Part shown: positions 1 through 8,286 of the stretch, piece by piece
Layout of the letters: the number at the start of each line of letters is the position of its first letter
Numbering within the stretch: position 1 is the first letter of the stretch
DNA from: Myxococcales bacterium
GTDB taxonomy: Bacteria; Myxococcota_A; Bradymonadia; UBA7976; UBA1532
Assembly: GCA_020633465.1 (NCBI GenBank)
Contig: JACKDN010000023.1
Location: forward strand, 62,001 to 126,000
Reading direction: 5' to 3'
Length of the DNA: 64,000 nucleotides
Notes under the pieces: model-generated
What the model saw: the letters and a program-made list of their open reading frames with translations, nothing else
Database searches by the model: none
Told to the model about the DNA's origin: nothing
Program-made: the position numbers and the translations under genes

Positions 1-231
1 CGCCCCGCCCGCTACAACGACGAGCTGGTCATCCACGTGCGCGTCGCGCACATCGGCCACACCAGCTACACGTTCCACTTCCTGTTCGCGCACAAGCGCA
101 CGCGCGAGAAGGTGGCCACGGGCCGGCTGACGTTGGTGTGGATGGACGACGCGTTCCGGCCGATGCGCGTGCCGGACGCCTTCCGCGAGACGGTGCGGGC
201 CTTCGAGGGCCCGCTGCTCACGGAAGCGTGA
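1..231 (+). CDS. Acyl-CoA thioesterase, hotdog fold (3' end only)
   Basis: Open from the first base, so the N-terminus lies outside the window; the last 76 residues are visible. The order RYNDELVIHV, then HIGHTSYTF, then VATGRLTLVWMD and a C-terminal PDAFRETV is the usual second half of YbgC/FadM-type 4-hydroxybenzoyl-CoA thioesterases. These are cytoplasmic enzymes that hydrolyse acyl-CoA to free acid and CoA. The catalytic Asp normally sits near the missing N-terminus, so activity cannot be judged. The stop codon overlaps the 3' end of the convergent lipoprotein gene by 14 bases. Substrate is unknown. Confidence 0.72.
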   Translation, partial: RPARYNDELVIHVRVAHIGHTSYTFHFLFAHKRTREKVATGRLTLVWMDDAFRPMRVPDAFRETVRAFEGPLLTEA

Positions 232-877
232 AGGCGCGCGTGCCCACGCCGACGCCCAGCATCGCGCACGCCGCGTCGTCGGGATCGTCCCCCGGGCACA
301 GGAACACCTGATACTGCTCGCCCGGCGGCTCGCTGGGATCGTCCACCTCGTGCACCGTCACGACGTCGCCCGCGGCCAGCGGGCGCTCGAGCGCCAGGCG
401 CAGCAGGACGCGCCCGCCGACGCCTCCCAGCGACACGAAGGTCTCGGGGTCGCGCGGCCCGATCGCGTCCGGCGCGCCGAGGGCCGCGCCGGGATCCTGC
501 GACACCGCGGTGTCCCACGGGACGATCTCGGCGCGCAGCACGGCCCGACCGACGCCGAACTGATCGTCGCCCTCGACCGAGACGGCGTCGAGGTCGACGC
601 CGGGGGTGCGCCAACGCGGCGAACCCTCGATGTCGGTGCCGTCCACCACCAGCACGGCCGTGAAGTCGGCCCAGCCCACCGGCACCACCGGGGGCCCGGC
701 GTCGCGGATCGGCCGCGACACGCGGGCGTCGGGCCGCCGCCCGCCGGCGAAGGGCGGCGCCGGCGTCGTCAGCACGCAGCGCCCGGCCTCGAGGACGAAG
801 CCCGCGCCGCAGTCCTCGGTCTCGAGGACGCAGCCGGGCAGCAGGGCGACGACGGCGAGGGGCAGCGCGCGGTGCAT
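218..877 (-). CDS. Putative secreted lipoprotein, unknown function
   Basis: 219 residues. The N-terminus MHRALPLAVVALLPGCVLE is a short hydrophobic signal ending in a lipobox-like LPGC, followed by a small Cys pair and an Ala/Pro linker, so the mature protein is probably a lipoprotein. The body has a mixed-strand composition without a family I recognise; two further Cys near the C-terminus (LCPGDDP and AACAML) may pair. The start is chosen at the Met directly before the signal; the long upstream open frame in the same phase is a shadow of the oppositely oriented Cys-rich gene. It is divergent from that gene and convergent, with a 14-base overlap, with the thioesterase gene. Confidence 0.62.
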   Translation of the reverse strand: MHRALPLAVVALLPGCVLETEDCGAGFVLEAGRCVLTTPAPPFAGGRRPDARVSRPIRDAGPPVVPVGWADFTAVLVVDGTDIEGSPRWRTPGVDLDAVSVEGDDQFGVGRAVLRAEIVPWDTAVSQDPGAALGAPDAIGPRDPETFVSLGGVGGRVLLRLALERPLAAGDVVTVHEVDDPSEPPGEQYQVFLCPGDDPDDAACAMLGVGVGTRAFTLP

Positions 878-1063
878 GCCCGGACTCTGGCCCGCCGCAC
901 CGAGGGCGGTCAAGTCCGCGGCGGCCCGGTGTGAACCCTGGCCACGGTGGTCTGTCGTCGAGCGTTCACGGGTGAGGCCGCGGCCGCCCGGTTGGCGGGC
1001 CTGCGGCGGCGGCATGGGCCTTGCGGAAGGGGCTCGCCGACACCGTCTCCGCGAGGTTCGACC

Positions 1064-2770
1064 ATGAGAAGCCTGCTGCGCACCGCCCCCCTCTTCACCC
1101 TGCTCGCCCTGTCCGGCTGCGAGTGGGACGACTGCTTCGACTGCATCCCCGCCGACCACTACGACTACTGCGACGACACCGGCTGCTACGCCTGCGACGA
1201 GGGCGAGTGTCGGCCCCTCGGCTGTCAGGACGACTTCGACTGCCCCGGCGTGTCGGTCTGCACCGACCGGGGCCTGTGCGGGCCCGACCGCGACGGCCTC
1301 GATCGCCCGGGGGCGTCGACGCCGTGCTTCATCGATCTCGACTGCCCGGGCGGCCAGATCTGTACCGCCGACGGCGCCTGCGTCGACGGCCAGCGCCCGG
1401 GCGGCGGCGGCGGCGGCGGCGCCACCCCCGAGTGCCTGCAGCAGGCCGACTGCCCCAACGGTCAGGCCTGCAACGCCTACGGCCGCTGCGTCTGGACCGA
1501 CAACGGCGGCGGCGGCGGCGGCGGCGCCCAGCCCGACAACGCCTGCGGCCGGGACGGCGACTGCATGCCGGGCTGCGTCTGCGAGGCCGGCCAGTGCTTC
1601 GAGGCCGACCGCTGCGCCCGCGACGCCGACTGCCCCGGCGCCGACGTGTGCGTGGATGGCACGTGTCGGATGCCTTGCCAGCTGACCGCGGACTGCGGCG
1701 TCGGCGGTTACTGCGTCGCCGGCCGCTGCGCCCCCCAGTGCGCCGACGACTCGACCCTGCCGGCCGGCTGGACCTGCGACGACGGGGTGCCCACGCCGGT
1801 CGAGACCGAGTGCCGCCGCAACGACGACTGCCGCGACGGCAAGCGCTGCGTCGACGGCCGCTGCGTCGGCGACGCGCCGCCCCCGGCCTGCGCCGCCGAC
1901 GCCGACTGCGGCGCGGGCCGCCTGTGCGACGAAGGCCGCTGTGTCGAGGATCCCACGGTGGAGTGCGGCGGCGACGCCCAGTGCGGCGCCGGCGAGCGCT
2001 GCGTCGACGGCGCCTGCGTCGAGGGCAGCGCCAGCTGCGAGGCGTCGTGCCAGTGCCCCGACGGCCAGGTGTGCACCGACGGCGCGTGCGTCGTGCCGAC
2101 GCCCGAGCCCGAGCCCACGCCCTGCGAGAACCTGTGCGACTGCCCGGCCGGTGACATCTGCGACGCCGGTCTGTGCCGCACGCCGGGCGCCCGCGAGTGC
2201 GAGGTCAACGGCGACTGCGAGGCGGGCATGGCCTGCCAGGCCGGCGCGTGCGTGGTCGTGCACCACCACGGCATGGACGCGTGCCAGTTCGACAACCAGT
2301 GCGGCCCGGGCGCGGCCTGCGTCGACGGCAAGTGCCTGATGGCCTGCGCGGCCACCGCCGAGTGTCCGGCCGGTACGGCCTGCCTCGACGGGCGCTGCGA
2401 TCCCGCCGCCGAGCGGCCGGTGACCTGCCGCGGCAACGCCGACTGCGACGGCGGCGTGTGCATCGACGCCACCTGCCACGCCCGCTGTGACGGCGACGCC
2501 GACTGCGAGGCCGGCGCCTTCTGCGACCACGGCATCTGCATGCCCGACGTCTTCGCCCGCCCCGGCTGCGTGCGCAACGTCGACTGCGGCGAGGGCCTCG
2601 AGTGCGTCGACGCCCGCTGCCGCCCGGCCTGCTGGGCCGACGCCGACTGCGGCGACGGGCAGGTGTGCCACGAGCGCTACTGTCACGACCCGATCGAGGT
2701 CAGCCCCGAGTGCCGCCGCAGCGCCGACTGCGCCGACGGCCAGGCCTGCGTCGACGGCGCCTGCCGCTGA
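1064..2770 (+). CDS. Cysteine-rich repeat lipoprotein
   Basis: 568 residues. The signal MRSLLRTAPLFTLLALSGC has a clear lipobox (LSGC), predicting lipidation and an outer-membrane or surface location. The rest is about 18 short modules of the type C-x(3-5)-D-C-x(4-6)-C-x-D-G-x-C, with Gly-only spacers near residues 112-118 and 148-154 and a Pro/Glu linker near 345. Such modules resemble Dickkopf-like/EGF-like Cys-rich repeats that are common in Myxococcota surface proteins; each probably closes small disulfide loops. Ligand unknown. The ATG lies about 30 bases into a region without a strong Shine-Dalgarno. Similar modules recur in the genes at 51050, 54148 and 58279. Confidence 0.72.
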   Translation: MRSLLRTAPLFTLLALSGCEWDDCFDCIPADHYDYCDDTGCYACDEGECRPLGCQDDFDCPGVSVCTDRGLCGPDRDGLDRPGASTPCFIDLDCPGGQICTADGACVDGQRPGGGGGGGATPECLQQADCPNGQACNAYGRCVWTDNGGGGGGGAQPDNACGRDGDCMPGCVCEAGQCFEADRCARDADCPGADVCVDGTCRMPCQLTADCGVGGYCVAGRCAPQCADDSTLPAGWTCDDGVPTPVETECRRNDDCRDGKRCVDGRCVGDAPPPACAADADCGAGRLCDEGRCVEDPTVECGGDAQCGAGERCVDGACVEGSASCEASCQCPDGQVCTDGACVVPTPEPEPTPCENLCDCPAGDICDAGLCRTPGARECEVNGDCEAGMACQAGACVVVHHHGMDACQFDNQCGPGAACVDGKCLMACAATAECPAGTACLDGRCDPAAERPVTCRGNADCDGGVCIDATCHARCDGDADCEAGAFCDHGICMPDVFARPGCVRNVDCGEGLECVDARCRPACWADADCGDGQVCHERYCHDPIEVSPECRRSADCADGQACVDGACR

Positions 2771-2989
2771 GACCCGCGTCCTTCGCGGCGCGGGGCGCGT
2801 CCATCCCCCGAGCGCGCCCCGCGCTGCCCCCCCTTCCCCACGTCACCGAGCCGTGACGACGGGCCGGGCCAGCGCGCCGACCCGTGACCTGACGGTCCAC
2901 GCCGCCGCGTCCCGCGGCGCTGGCACATGGACTGCACTCGGACGGGCCCGCTCGCAACATGCCCAACGGGCCCGATCCGAGGAGCTCCC

Positions 2990-5035
2990 ATGCCGCAGCG
3001 TCCACCCAGCGCCCCCCGCGTCATCGCCATCGTCGGCCCCTACCAGAGCGGCAAGACCAGCCTGCTCGAGTCGCTGTTGGCCACGACCGGCGCCATCGCC
3101 CAGCGGGGCAGCGTGACGGCCGGCACCAGCCTCGGTGACCGCCAACCCGAAGCCCGCGCCCACGGCATGGGCGTCGCCCTCAACGTCGCTCGCACCACCT
3201 GGTTGGGCGACAGCTACACCTTCCTCGACTGCCCCGGCTCGGTGGAGTTCGCCCAGGACGCCCAGGACGCCCTCGCGGTGTGCGACGCGGCCGTGGTGGT
3301 CTGCGAGCCGGCCGCCGACCGCGTGGTGGCGCTCGCGCCGCTGCTGCACCTGCTCGACGAGCGGTCGATCCCGCACGTCGTCTTCCTCAACAAGACCGAC
3401 GCCGCCACCGAGCGGGTGAAGGACGTGCTCGAGGCCCTGCGCACGGTCAGCGCGCGCCCGCTCGTGCTGCGCGAGGTGCCCATCCGCGAGGGCCGCGAGA
3501 TCAAGGGCTTCGTCGATCTCGTCACCGAGCAGGCCTGGCGCTTCCGCCCGGGCAAGCACTCCGAGCCCATCGAGATGCCCGCCGGCCTCGCCGACGAGGA
3601 GCACGCCGCGCGCGAGCAGCTCGTCGAGGCGCTGGCCGACTTCGACGACGCGCTGCTCGAGCAGGTGCTCGAGGACATCATGCCCTCGACCGACGAGCTG
3701 TACGCCCAGCTGGCCCAGGACTTCGAGCAGGATCTGGTGGTGCCGGTGATGCTGGGCAGCGCCGAACAGAGCGCCGGGGTCACCCGCCTGATGAAGCTGC
3801 TGCGGCACGAGACGCCCGAGCCCCAGGTGACCGGCGAGCACCAGGGCATCGACCCGCAGGGCGAGGGCGTGGCCGCCCGCATCTTCGCCACCGAGCACGT
3901 GCAGCACGTCGGCAAGCTGTCGCTGGCGCGGGTGTTCCGCGGCACGCTCAGCAGCAACCTCGAGCTGCCGGTCGACGGCGAGCCGGCGCGCATGGGCGGG
4001 CTGTTCCGCCTGCACGGGGAGGAGCGCGAGAAGGTCGACGCGGCGACGGTGGGCGAGGTGGTGGCCATCGCCCGCACCGACGCGCTGCGCACCGGCAGCT
4101 GGCTGGGTGATCCGGCCGAGGCCGCCGCCTGGCCGGCGCCGCTCGAGCCGCTGTACAGCCGGGCGGTGCACGTCACGAAGCGCGCCGACGAGGTCAAGCT
4201 GCTCGGCGCGCTGCAGAGCCTGGCCGAGGACGACCCCTCGCTGCGGGTCGAGCAGAACGCCGCCACCCACCAGCTGCTGATCCACGGGCAGGGCGAGCTG
4301 CACCTGAAGGTGGTCGTCGAGCGCCTCGCCGACCGCTTCAACCTCGAGGTCGAGACCGAGCGGCCCAAGGTGCCCTACACCGAGACCATCCAGCGCGGCG
4401 TCGATCAGGCCACGCGCTTCAAGCGGCAGACGGGCGGGCACGGCCAGTTCGCCGACATCAAGATCAAGGTGCGGCCCCTCGCGCGCGGCGAGGGCTACGT
4501 CTTCGACGATCAGATCGTCGGCGGCGTGGTGCCGAAGCGCTTCATCCCGTCGGTGGGCGCGGGCGCCGAGGCCGCGCTGGCCCAGGGGCCGCTGGGCTTC
4601 CCGGTGCAGGACGTCGGCGTGACGCTGTACGACGGCCAGTACCACGCGGTGGACAGCAGCGATCAGGCCTTCCGCACCTGCGCCGGAATGGCGATGCGCG
4701 AGGCCCTGCCCCTCTGCGCGCCGGTGCTGCTCGAGCCGGTGATGACCGTGCGCATCGCGGTGCCCAGCCAGTTCAGCGCCGGCGTGCAGCGGGTGGTGCC
4801 CGGCCGCCGGGGGCACCTGCTCGACTTCGCCGCGCGGCCGGAGTGGCCGGGGTGGGATCTGCTGACGGCGCACATCCCCCAGGCCGAGATGCACGACCTG
4901 ATCATCGATCTGCGGTCGGTGACGCTGGGCGTCGCGTCCTTCACCGCCGCCTTCGATCACATGGCCGAGCTGCGGGACAAGCTGGCCGACGACGTGGTCG
5001 AGGCGCGGCGCGCCGAGCTCGACGCGGCGCGCTGA
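2990..5035 (+). CDS. EF-G-like translational GTPase (FusA paralogue)
   Basis: 681 residues, the usual EF-G size. GTPase motifs are visible: P-loop GPYQSGKTS (16-24), G3 as DCPGSVEF (80-87) and G4 NKTD (134-137). Canonical EF-G has DTPGHVDF at G3; DCPGS is typical of the EF-G-like branch also found in alphaproteobacteria. The sequence continues through EF-G domains II to V (for example GQGELHLKVVVERL and a late VPKRFIPSVGAG segment). The family acts on the ribosome, but the task of this paralogue is not settled: it may assist elongation or recycling under particular conditions. A GAGGAG Shine-Dalgarno lies about 6 bases before the chosen ATG; the earlier in-frame Met lacks one. The nearest upstream gene is unrelated, so it is probably monocistronic. 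Confidence 0.8.
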   Translation: MPQRPPSAPRVIAIVGPYQSGKTSLLESLLATTGAIAQRGSVTAGTSLGDRQPEARAHGMGVALNVARTTWLGDSYTFLDCPGSVEFAQDAQDALAVCDAAVVVCEPAADRVVALAPLLHLLDERSIPHVVFLNKTDAATERVKDVLEALRTVSARPLVLREVPIREGREIKGFVDLVTEQAWRFRPGKHSEPIEMPAGLADEEHAAREQLVEALADFDDALLEQVLEDIMPSTDELYAQLAQDFEQDLVVPVMLGSAEQSAGVTRLMKLLRHETPEPQVTGEHQGIDPQGEGVAARIFATEHVQHVGKLSLARVFRGTLSSNLELPVDGEPARMGGLFRLHGEEREKVDAATVGEVVAIARTDALRTGSWLGDPAEAAAWPAPLEPLYSRAVHVTKRADEVKLLGALQSLAEDDPSLRVEQNAATHQLLIHGQGELHLKVVVERLADRFNLEVETERPKVPYTETIQRGVDQATRFKRQTGGHGQFADIKIKVRPLARGEGYVFDDQIVGGVVPKRFIPSVGAGAEAALAQGPLGFPVQDVGVTLYDGQYHAVDSSDQAFRTCAGMAMREALPLCAPVLLEPVMTVRIAVPSQFSAGVQRVVPGRRGHLLDFAARPEWPGWDLLTAHIPQAEMHDLIIDLRSVTLGVASFTAAFDHMAELRDKLADDVVEARRAELDAAR

Positions 5036-5095
5036 GGCCCCCGCCGGGACGGCCACCGCGCCGGCCCGGCGACCCCCCTGCCCTCGATCGGACCG

Positions 5096-6025
5096 TCAGC
5101 CCTGCAGCAGGCGCGTCATGCGCAGGTGCGCCATGGTGGCGTCCAGATCGTAGCGGGGGGTGTAGCCCAGCGCGTCGTGGGCGCGGGCCCCGTCCACCAT
5201 GCAGACGTAGCGCAGGTGGTCGATCTCGGGGCTCGGGAAGCTGGTCAGACGCCACCGCCACAGCGACTCGAGCACCGGCTGCGCCATGAAGTGCGGGAAG
5301 TCGACCACCTTGCCGCCGGCCAGACGCAGCAGCGTGCTCAGCGCCGCCGCCTCGCAGCCGGGCACGTTGAAGATGCCCTCGGCCTCGGGCTGACAGGCCA
5401 GCTCGATGGCGCGCACGACGTCCTCTTCGTGCACCACCTGCACCATCGGATCGAAGCCCAAGAGGCGCGGCGGGTGGTCGAGGCGCAGGTAGTTGCTGGG
5501 CGCGTTGTGCACCGCGCCGACGATGTGCACCGGGCGCAGGATGACCGTCTTCACGCCCGGGTGCTTCCAGAAGAAGCTCTGCGCCAGCATGTCGACGCCG
5601 ACCAGATCGCCGATGAGGCCGAAGCGCTCGGCGCCCATCAGCGGCGTGTCCTCGCTGAGGAACTGGTCGTTGTCCGGGCGCGGGCCGTAGACGTTCGCGC
5701 TCGACAGCAGGACGAACTTGGGGATGCCGTGCCGCACGCAGTACTGCATCACCTTGTCGGTGCCCTGGATGTTGAAGGTGTAGTGGTCGCGGCTCGAGGC
5801 GCGCGGATCGTGCATCAGGTTCAGGTGGACGACGGCGTCGAAGCGGCCGGTGCGGAAGACCTCTTCGCAGCGCTTGCGGCGGATGTCGATGCGGTGCATC
5901 TCGACGTCGCGCGGGGCGCCGCGGAAGGGGCGCCGGTCGATGCCGACGACGGTGTGGCGCCGGTGCAGGTGGCGCGCGAGCAGGCCGCCGAGGCGCCCGC
6001 TGATGCCGGTGATGGCGATGCGCAA
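5096..6025 (-). CDS. Extended SDR-like NAD(P)-binding protein
   Basis: 309 residues. The N-terminus MRIAITGISGRLGGLLARHL carries the GxxGxxG dinucleotide-binding motif at residues 7-13, followed by an acidic strand end (VGIDRRPF), VVHLNLMHDPR and LSSANVYGPRP, all typical of extended SDRs (nucleotide-sugar epimerase/dehydratase type). The catalytic YxxxK that should follow the TPL segment is not seen; the place reads ERFGLIGDLVGVDM. It may therefore be an atypical or non-catalytic SDR. The stop of the upstream acyltransferase gene (6036) is 10 bases before this start, so the two form an operon, probably for lipid or surface-glycan modification (inference). Substrate unknown. Confidence 0.75.
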   Translation of the reverse strand: MRIAITGISGRLGGLLARHLHRRHTVVGIDRRPFRGAPRDVEMHRIDIRRKRCEEVFRTGRFDAVVHLNLMHDPRASSRDHYTFNIQGTDKVMQYCVRHGIPKFVLLSSANVYGPRPDNDQFLSEDTPLMGAERFGLIGDLVGVDMLAQSFFWKHPGVKTVILRPVHIVGAVHNAPSNYLRLDHPPRLLGFDPMVQVVHEEDVVRAIELACQPEAEGIFNVPGCEAAALSTLLRLAGGKVVDFPHFMAQPVLESLWRWRLTSFPSPEIDHLRYVCMVDGARAHDALGYTPRYDLDATMAHLRMTRLLQG

Positions 6026-6035
6026 GGCGCGCCTC

Positions 6036-6887
6036 CTACCAGAAGATGTGTTCGCGCTCGCGCAGCCCGCGGTCGAGCAGCGCGGCGATGGCGTCCTTCA
6101 CCTGCCCCACCTGGGCGCCGACCACGGTCTCGTCGTCGTCGGGATCGCCCTCGAAGGTCATCGGCCGGCCGAAGTAGATGCGGTACTTCACCGGCAGGGG
6201 CAGGCCCGCGGTGACGAACATGGTCGGCGCGATGGGCACGGCGGGCAGGCCCAGCAGCCGGGCCACCGACTTCGCGTTCCAGATGGTGGGGTACTGCTCT
6301 TCGGCGCCCACGACGGCCACCGGCACGATGGGCGTGCCGGTCTCGAGGGCGAGGCGCATGAAGCCGTGCCCGAAGTCCTGCAGCTGATAGGCGTGGTCGT
6401 AGGTCTTGTTGATGCCGCGCACGCCCTCGGGGAAGACCAGCACGGCCTCTTCCTGGCGCAGCAGCCGCCGGCAGTTCTCGGGCGTGCCGAGCACCTGGCC
6501 GAGGCGCGCGAAGAAGGTGCTGACGAAGGGCAGCGTGGGCACCCAGCGCTCGATCATCGAGCGCACGGCGCGGGGCGGATCGCCGTCGAGCAGCAGCGAC
6601 GACGCCACCATCATCGCGTCGATGGGCACCTGGCCGCTGTGGTTGGCGACGAACAGGACGCGGCCGGCGGGCATGTCGCGCAGGCCGAAGGTCTCGACGC
6701 GGAACCAGTGGCGGTAGAAGAACTCGACCACCGGGATGACCATCTTGATCTGCTCGGGGTCGAGGCCGAAGTCGTCGTTGATGCGCGCGCCCATCGGGGC
6801 CTTCAGCGCGTCGATGCGATCGACGAGGGCGCCGTCGAGCCGCTGTTCGACCGCGCCGCGCAGGCTGCGTTTCAAGCCACTGAGCAT
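6036..6887 (-). CDS. PlsC-type lysophospholipid acyltransferase
   Basis: 283 residues. The acyltransferase block I is VANHSGQVPID (His83, Asp90; a six-residue spacing rather than the textbook four, as in the 'NHSGG' subgroup). Block III is FPEGVRG (152-158), and a later IVPVAVVG strand matches block IV. Such proteins transfer acyl chains from CoA or ACP to a lysolipid or similar acceptor at the inner membrane face; the acceptor here is unknown. The start is the Met that opens MLSGLKRSLRG; the longer open frame upstream is Ser/Pro/Arg-rich non-coding sequence. First gene of an operon with the SDR gene at 5096. A TACAAT element on the same strand lies 32 bases upstream. Confidence 0.83.
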   Translation of the reverse strand: MLSGLKRSLRGAVEQRLDGALVDRIDALKAPMGARINDDFGLDPEQIKMVIPVVEFFYRHWFRVETFGLRDMPAGRVLFVANHSGQVPIDAMMVASSLLLDGDPPRAVRSMIERWVPTLPFVSTFFARLGQVLGTPENCRRLLRQEEAVLVFPEGVRGINKTYDHAYQLQDFGHGFMRLALETGTPIVPVAVVGAEEQYPTIWNAKSVARLLGLPAVPIAPTMFVTAGLPLPVKYRIYFGRPMTFEGDPDDDETVVGAQVGQVKDAIAALLDRGLREREHIFW

Positions 6888-6919
6888 GCGTCCCTCGGGG
6901 GGCCGGTGGGGGCGCGGCG

Positions 6920-6925
6920 ATTGTA
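6920..6925 (-). promoter_or_regulatory. Candidate -10 element (TACAAT) for the acyltransferase/SDR operon
   Basis: On the minus strand the sequence reads gtTACAATcg, one base from the TATAAT consensus, 32 bases before the acyltransferase ATG. A weak -35 (TGGTGC) lies 17 bases further up. Very AT-rich for this neighbourhood. The same gtTACAATc string occurs before the gene at 14571. Confidence 0.45.
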
Positions 6926-7017
6926 ACCACGCCCGCCGCCGCGGCACCACCGCGGCGTGGGTGGACGCAGAGGGCGCCGTGCCCCCAGAATCACGCGGTC
7001 TCGCGCTGGAGCTGTGC

Positions 7018-8286
7018 ATGAAGCTGTCTCGACTCTGTCCCGCGCCCCTGCCGCCGGGCCTCGACCTGCCCCTCGAGGTGGTGGTGGGGCGCGGCGCGCG
7101 GCGGTCGCTGCCCGATCTGCTCGGCGAGCACGTCGGCGCGGACGCGCTGCTGGTGGCCGATCCGCAGACGCGCGCGGCCGCGGCGCTGGGCGACGTGGGC
7201 GGGGCGTGGCTGCGCCTGCCCGAGCACCCCCACGCGGACGACGCCACCGTCGAGATCGTCCGGGCGTCCGTCGAGGACGCGCCCGGCCTGCTGGCCGTCG
7301 GCAGCGGCACGATCAACGACCTCTGCAAGCGCGCCGGCGCCCTGCTCGGCAAGCCCTTCGTCGTCTTCGGCACCGCCGCCAGCATGAACGGCTACGCCAG
7401 CGGCATCGCGGCCATCCTCAGCGAGGGGCTGAAGACGACCGTGCCCGCGTCGCCGGCGCGCGCCATCGTGCTCGACAGCGAGGTGCTGGCCGCCGCGCCG
7501 GCGGCGCTGGCCCAGGCCGGCCTGGGGGATCTGCTGAGCAAGCCGGTCAGCGACAGCGACTGGTGGCTGAGCGATCAGCTCGAGGGCGGCGGCTACGACA
7601 CCCTGCCCGGCCGCATCGTCGACGCCGCGCTGGGCGAGGCCGCCGCGGCGGCCGCCGGGCTGGCCGCGCGCGAGCCGGGGGCCCACGCGGCGCTGGGGCG
7701 CGCCCTCGTGCTCAGCGGCGTTGCGATGGTGGCCGCGGGCAGCAGCGCGCCGGCCAGCGGGGGCGAGCACCTGCTGAGCCACCTGTGGGACATGGAGGCG
7801 TTGGTCGCCGGCCGCCCCACCCGCCTGCACGGCGCCCAGGTGGGCGTCGCGACCTGCATCAGCGCCGCGCTGTACCACCGCCTGCTGCGCACCGCCCCGC
7901 GCTTCGTCGCGCCGCCGGCCTGGGAGGTCGAGGCCGCGCGCGTCCGCGCCGACTTCGGCCCGCTGGCCGACGCGGTGCTGCCCCACGCGCAACGCAAGCA
8001 CGCCCGCGCCGCCAGCCGCGTCGCCACCCTGCGCGATCGCTGGGCCGGCATCCGCGACGCCCTGGCCGAGCGCCCCCTGCCCACCCCCGCCCAGGTGCGC
8101 GCCACCCTCGACGCCGCCGGCGCCCCCTCGACGCTGGCCGCCCTGGGCGTCACCCGCGCCGACGCCCAGAGCGTCCTGCGCCGCGCCCGCGACATCCGCG
8201 ACCGCGTCACCGTGCTCGACGTCGCCTTCGAGGTCGGGTTGCTGCCGGGCGGGGTCGACCTCGTGCTGGACGACGCGGGCGTGTAG
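7018..8286 (+). CDS. egsA: sn-Glycerol-1-phosphate dehydrogenase (AraM/EgsA-like)
   Basis: 422 residues, fitting the iron-containing/glycerol dehydrogenase superfamily. The NAD(P)-binding GSGTIND is at 95-101. Metal ligands expected for the family are present: Asp171 in GLGDLLSK, His251 in SGGEHLLSHLWDM and His271 in RLHGAQVGVAT. The last two blocks closely match bacterial AraM and archaeal EgsA rather than glycerol dehydrogenase proper. The reaction is dihydroxyacetone phosphate + NAD(P)H to sn-glycerol 1-phosphate, the stereoisomer used in archaeal lipids; in Bacillus it feeds heptaprenylglyceryl phosphate. No prenylglyceryl synthase gene is seen nearby. The start ATG has GGAG about 8 bases upstream. 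Its stop directly abuts the stop of the convergent RNase HIII gene. Confidence 0.8.
   Translation: MKLSRLCPAPLPPGLDLPLEVVVGRGARRSLPDLLGEHVGADALLVADPQTRAAAALGDVGGAWLRLPEHPHADDATVEIVRASVEDAPGLLAVGSGTINDLCKRAGALLGKPFVVFGTAASMNGYASGIAAILSEGLKTTVPASPARAIVLDSEVLAAAPAALAQAGLGDLLSKPVSDSDWWLSDQLEGGGYDTLPGRIVDAALGEAAAAAAGLAAREPGAHAALGRALVLSGVAMVAAGSSAPASGGEHLLSHLWDMEALVAGRPTRLHGAQVGVATCISAALYHRLLRTAPRFVAPPAWEVEAARVRADFGPLADAVLPHAQRKHARAASRVATLRDRWAGIRDALAERPLPTPAQVRATLDAAGAPSTLAALGVTRADAQSVLRRARDIRDRVTVLDVAFEVGLLPGGVDLVLDDAGV

Noticed and set aside
218..2686. Long minus-strand open frame of 822 codons across the Cys-rich gene
   Set aside because: Only the last 219 codons (from 877) have a signal peptide and plausible composition; the rest is a Val/Ala-rich shadow of the plus-strand Cys codons.
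2843..5056. 737-codon minus-strand open frame opposite the EF-G-like gene
   Set aside because: His/Arg/Gly-rich antisense of a clearly recognisable GTPase; no domain of its own.
6036..7385. 449-codon version of the acyltransferase
   Set aside because: The upstream 166 codons are Ser/Pro/Arg-rich and overlap the divergent egsA gene; the Met at 6887 fits the family.
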